Positions 7,040-7,788 of a stretch of DNA of 7,788 bases are shown piece after piece (positions within the stretch are counted from its first letter, which is position 1; each line of letters starts with the position of its first letter). The notes under the pieces were generated by a model. It ran no database searches, was not told where the DNA came from, and saw nothing but the letters and a program-made list of their open reading frames with translations. Made by a program: the position numbers and the translations under genes. This stretch comes from Sulfurimonadaceae bacterium (GTDB lineage Bacteria; Campylobacterota; Campylobacteria; Campylobacterales; Sulfurimonadaceae), in NCBI GenBank assembly GCA_030610325.1, contig JAUWRZ010000088.1, positions 1 through 7,788 on the forward strand. Reading direction: 5' to 3'.

Positions 7040-7375
7040 CTACTCACCCTTCTTCATCCACACTTTAAAACGTTGTAAGGAGTCGATATACTCTGCTACA
7101 TCCTCGACATCCTCACCACTTAGGGGAAAGCGTGGCATCGCATTTGCCGAATAGCCAAACTCCCTGTACATCGTCATAGGAGAGACAATATACTTGATGA
7201 CATCCTCTTTTTTTCTATTATAGGAGACAAGGTTAAAGTCTTTGCCCATGCCACCTGTCATCGAGACACTATGGCAGTTCGCACAATTTTGTGCATAGAC
7301 CACCTTACCGTTCTCAATATCTGCAAAGAGCGTGATCGCACTCAGAAAAGACAGGATGGCTACTATTTTTTTCAT
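7040..7375 (-). CDS. Periplasmic monohaem c-type cytochrome
   Basis: This is a 111-residue precursor. Residues 1-18 form a signal peptide (MKKIVAILSFLSAITLFA, likely cut before Asp19). One haem site CANCH at 31-35 gives Cys31, Cys34 and His35, and Met80 in NAMPRFPLS is the likely sixth ligand. The C-terminal helix EDVEDVAEYIDSL at 88-100 fits a class I cytochrome of the c551/c553 type. Such proteins carry single electrons between periplasmic enzymes and membrane complexes. The partner cannot be told from the sequence. The gene lies 3 bases after the small secreted peptide and 3 bases before the ABM-fold gene. GGAAAA-type purines within the end of the upstream gene serve as the ribosome site. 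Confidence 0.92.
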   Translation of the reverse strand: MKKIVAILSFLSAITLFADIENGKVVYAQNCANCHSVSMTGGMGKDFNLVSYNRKKEDVIKYIVSPMTMYREFGYSANAMPRFPLSGEDVEDVAEYIDSLQRFKVWMKKGE

Positions 7376-7378
7376 CGA

Positions 7379-7522
7379 CTATTTTTTTCCGTAAAGGTCA
7401 TTGTTAGGATGATTTGGTTTTTTCATCTCTTGCTTTTTTTCCTCTTTCTTATCGTAATGAACGATGTCTTCAGCCTGAGCCAGTGTTACTAATAGGGCAG
7501 TTGCCAATAGGATCTTTTTCAT
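7379..7522 (-). CDS. Small secreted lysine-rich peptide (47 residues), unknown function
   Basis: The ATG at 7522 gives 47 residues: a clear signal peptide MKKILLATALLVTLAQA (1-17), then a mature part of about 30 residues made of charged and polar residues (KKEEKK, KK, NHPNN, GKK) and no cysteine. An in-frame ATG at 7570 would add 16 residues before the signal peptide, but AAAGAGG sits 7 bases before 7522 and the lysine start is typical of secretion signals, so the shorter form is preferred. It leads the cytochrome operon, with its stop 3 bases before the cytochrome start. I do not recognise a family. It may be a small partner of the cytochrome or a leader peptide; both are guesses. Confidence 0.75.
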   Translation of the reverse strand: MKKILLATALLVTLAQAEDIVHYDKKEEKKQEMKKPNHPNNDLYGKK

Positions 7523-7529
7523 TTTTTTA

Positions 7530-7534
7530 CCTCT
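7530..7534 (-). promoter_or_regulatory. Ribosome binding site that decides the start of the small secreted peptide
   Basis: On the minus strand AGAGG (inside CAAAGAGGT, complement of 7529-7537) ends 7 bases before the ATG at 7522. The predicted start of transcription near 7546 lies downstream of the alternative ATG at 7570, which also excludes the longer form. Confidence 0.7.
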
Positions 7535-7552
7535 TTGTATTTGATTTTGAGA

Positions 7553-7596
7553 ATAATAACCAAAATGCAAAAGAGAAGTAATTGATCTATGTCAAT
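7553..7596 (-). promoter_or_regulatory. Predicted FNR/CRP-type class II promoter of the cytochrome operon
   Basis: On the minus strand TTGACATAGATCAA (complement of 7582-7595) matches the FNR consensus TTGAT-N4-ATCAA at nine of ten positions. Including flanks it is a perfect ATTGA-N6-TCAAT dyad. A -10-like TATTAT (complement of 7553-7558) lies so that the dyad centre falls at about -42.5, the classic position for activation by FNR/CRP proteins. No -35 box is present at normal spacing, as expected for an activator-dependent promoter. Predicted start is near 7546, leader about 24 bases. Confidence 0.55.
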
Positions 7597-7622
7597 AAAT
7601 AGGATAAAATTTGTCCTATTTA
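7596..7622. promoter_or_regulatory. Perfect 9-bp dyad abutting the FNR-like box
   Basis: TAAATAGGA (7596-7604) and TCCTATTTA (7614-7622) are exact inverted repeats with a 9-bp spacer. The dyad is centred near -63 of the predicted cytochrome-operon promoter and shares one base with the FNR-like dyad. It could be a second operator. As RNA it would form a 9-bp AT-rich stem without a proper T-run on either side, so a terminator is less likely. Confidence 0.45.
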
Positions 7623-7654
7623 AAAATATAGGGATTTTTGAGTGGGTCTTTACC

Positions 7655-7682
7655 TTGCTCCACCTCAGGAAAAATGGAGCAA
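7655..7682. repeat. Inverted repeat with 8-bp arms, possible hairpin after the right-edge gene
   Basis: TTGCTCCA (7655-7662) and TGGAGCAA (7675-7682) are exact inverted repeats around a 12-base loop. It lies about 50 bases after the stop of the right-edge gene and before the cytochrome-operon control region, where a terminator is expected. No T-run follows on either strand, so it is not a standard intrinsic terminator. It may protect a 3' end or aid termination. Confidence 0.4.
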
Positions 7683-7731
7683 ATGGAGATCTCAGGAGTC
7701 TGTCGGGTCTATCTGATCTAGATGAGAAGTA

Positions 7732-7788
7732 TCAATGTAACGCTTTACCGCACCCTTGCAGCTCTTTACCATCGATGACCACTGTCAC
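7732..7788 (-). CDS. C-terminal end of a gene entering from the right edge (18 codons)
   Basis: On the minus strand the edge reads in frame as VTVVIDGKELQGCGKALH followed by TGA (complement of 7732-7734). The strand-turn-strand pattern VxVxIDGKxxxGCG resembles the C-terminus of small secreted beta-barrel or lipoprotein families, where a terminal GCG is common. With 18 residues this is only a hint. Non-coding DNA could give a frame this short by chance, but the sequence looks protein-like and the hairpin downstream fits a gene end. The first base of the window-edge codon is assumed to be in frame. Confidence 0.45.
   Translation of the reverse strand: MTVVIDGKELQGCGKALH

Noticed and set aside
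7590..7595. TTGACA on the minus strand as a normal -35 box for the cytochrome operon
   Set aside because: At 16-18 bp spacing the next hexamer (TTTTGC region) does not resemble a -10; the good TATTAT is 31 bp away, which fits activator-site spacing instead.
7542..7616. Fur box in the AT-rich region upstream of the cytochrome operon
   Set aside because: No GATAATGATAATC-like 19-mer is present; the dyads found have different half-sites.

Overview
The window looks like chromosomal DNA of a Campylobacterota (Epsilonproteobacteria) member, probably a free-living Sulfurimonas/Sulfurovum/Sulfuricurvum-type bacterium. This rests on the protein repertoire: a cytosolic histidine kinase of the HQWRQPL type, a COG0402 aminofutalosine deaminase-family hydrolase, a short single-domain SppA, and small periplasmic c-type cytochromes. 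It also rests on the tight gene packing. The genus is an inference from gene style, not from an alignment.

Layout, left to right. (1) Bases 1-812, minus: the first 270 residues of a sensor protein with an unclassified helical N-terminal domain followed by an Aer-like PAS domain; it runs off the left edge. (2) Bases 813-953: a divergent promoter region with a good -35/-10 pair and a perfect 7-bp dyad over the -10. (3) Bases 954-3037, plus: aminofutalosine deaminase-family hydrolase and signal peptide peptidase SppA, overlapping by one base as an operon. (4) Bases 3029-4687, minus: a REC-GGDEF-EAL response regulator that converges on sppA with a 9-bp overlap. (5) Bases 4688-4797: a compact divergent control region. 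(6) Bases 4798-6015, plus: a soluble histidine kinase whose N-terminal domain is related to that of the left-edge PAS protein. (7) Bases 6035-7522, minus: a four-gene set reading, in transcription order, small secreted peptide, c-type cytochrome, ABM-fold monooxygenase, FmdE-domain protein. (8) Bases 7523-7731: its promoter region, with an FNR/CRP-like box at class II spacing and an abutting 9-bp dyad. (9) Bases 7732-7788, minus: the last 18 codons of an upstream gene.

How the genes may work together. The kinase and the divergent REC-GGDEF-EAL protein look like a cognate two-component pair that controls c-di-GMP breakdown: the EAL active site is complete, while the GGDEF motif is altered. The kinase and the PAS protein share the same N-terminal input domain, so this locus may hold two sensors of one signal family around a c-di-GMP output. 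The right-hand operon looks like a small redox module under oxygen- or redox-type control; its substrate cannot be read from the sequence. No rRNA, tRNA, CRISPR array, insertion sequence or clear intrinsic terminator was seen. No stretch above 300 bases lacks a gene.
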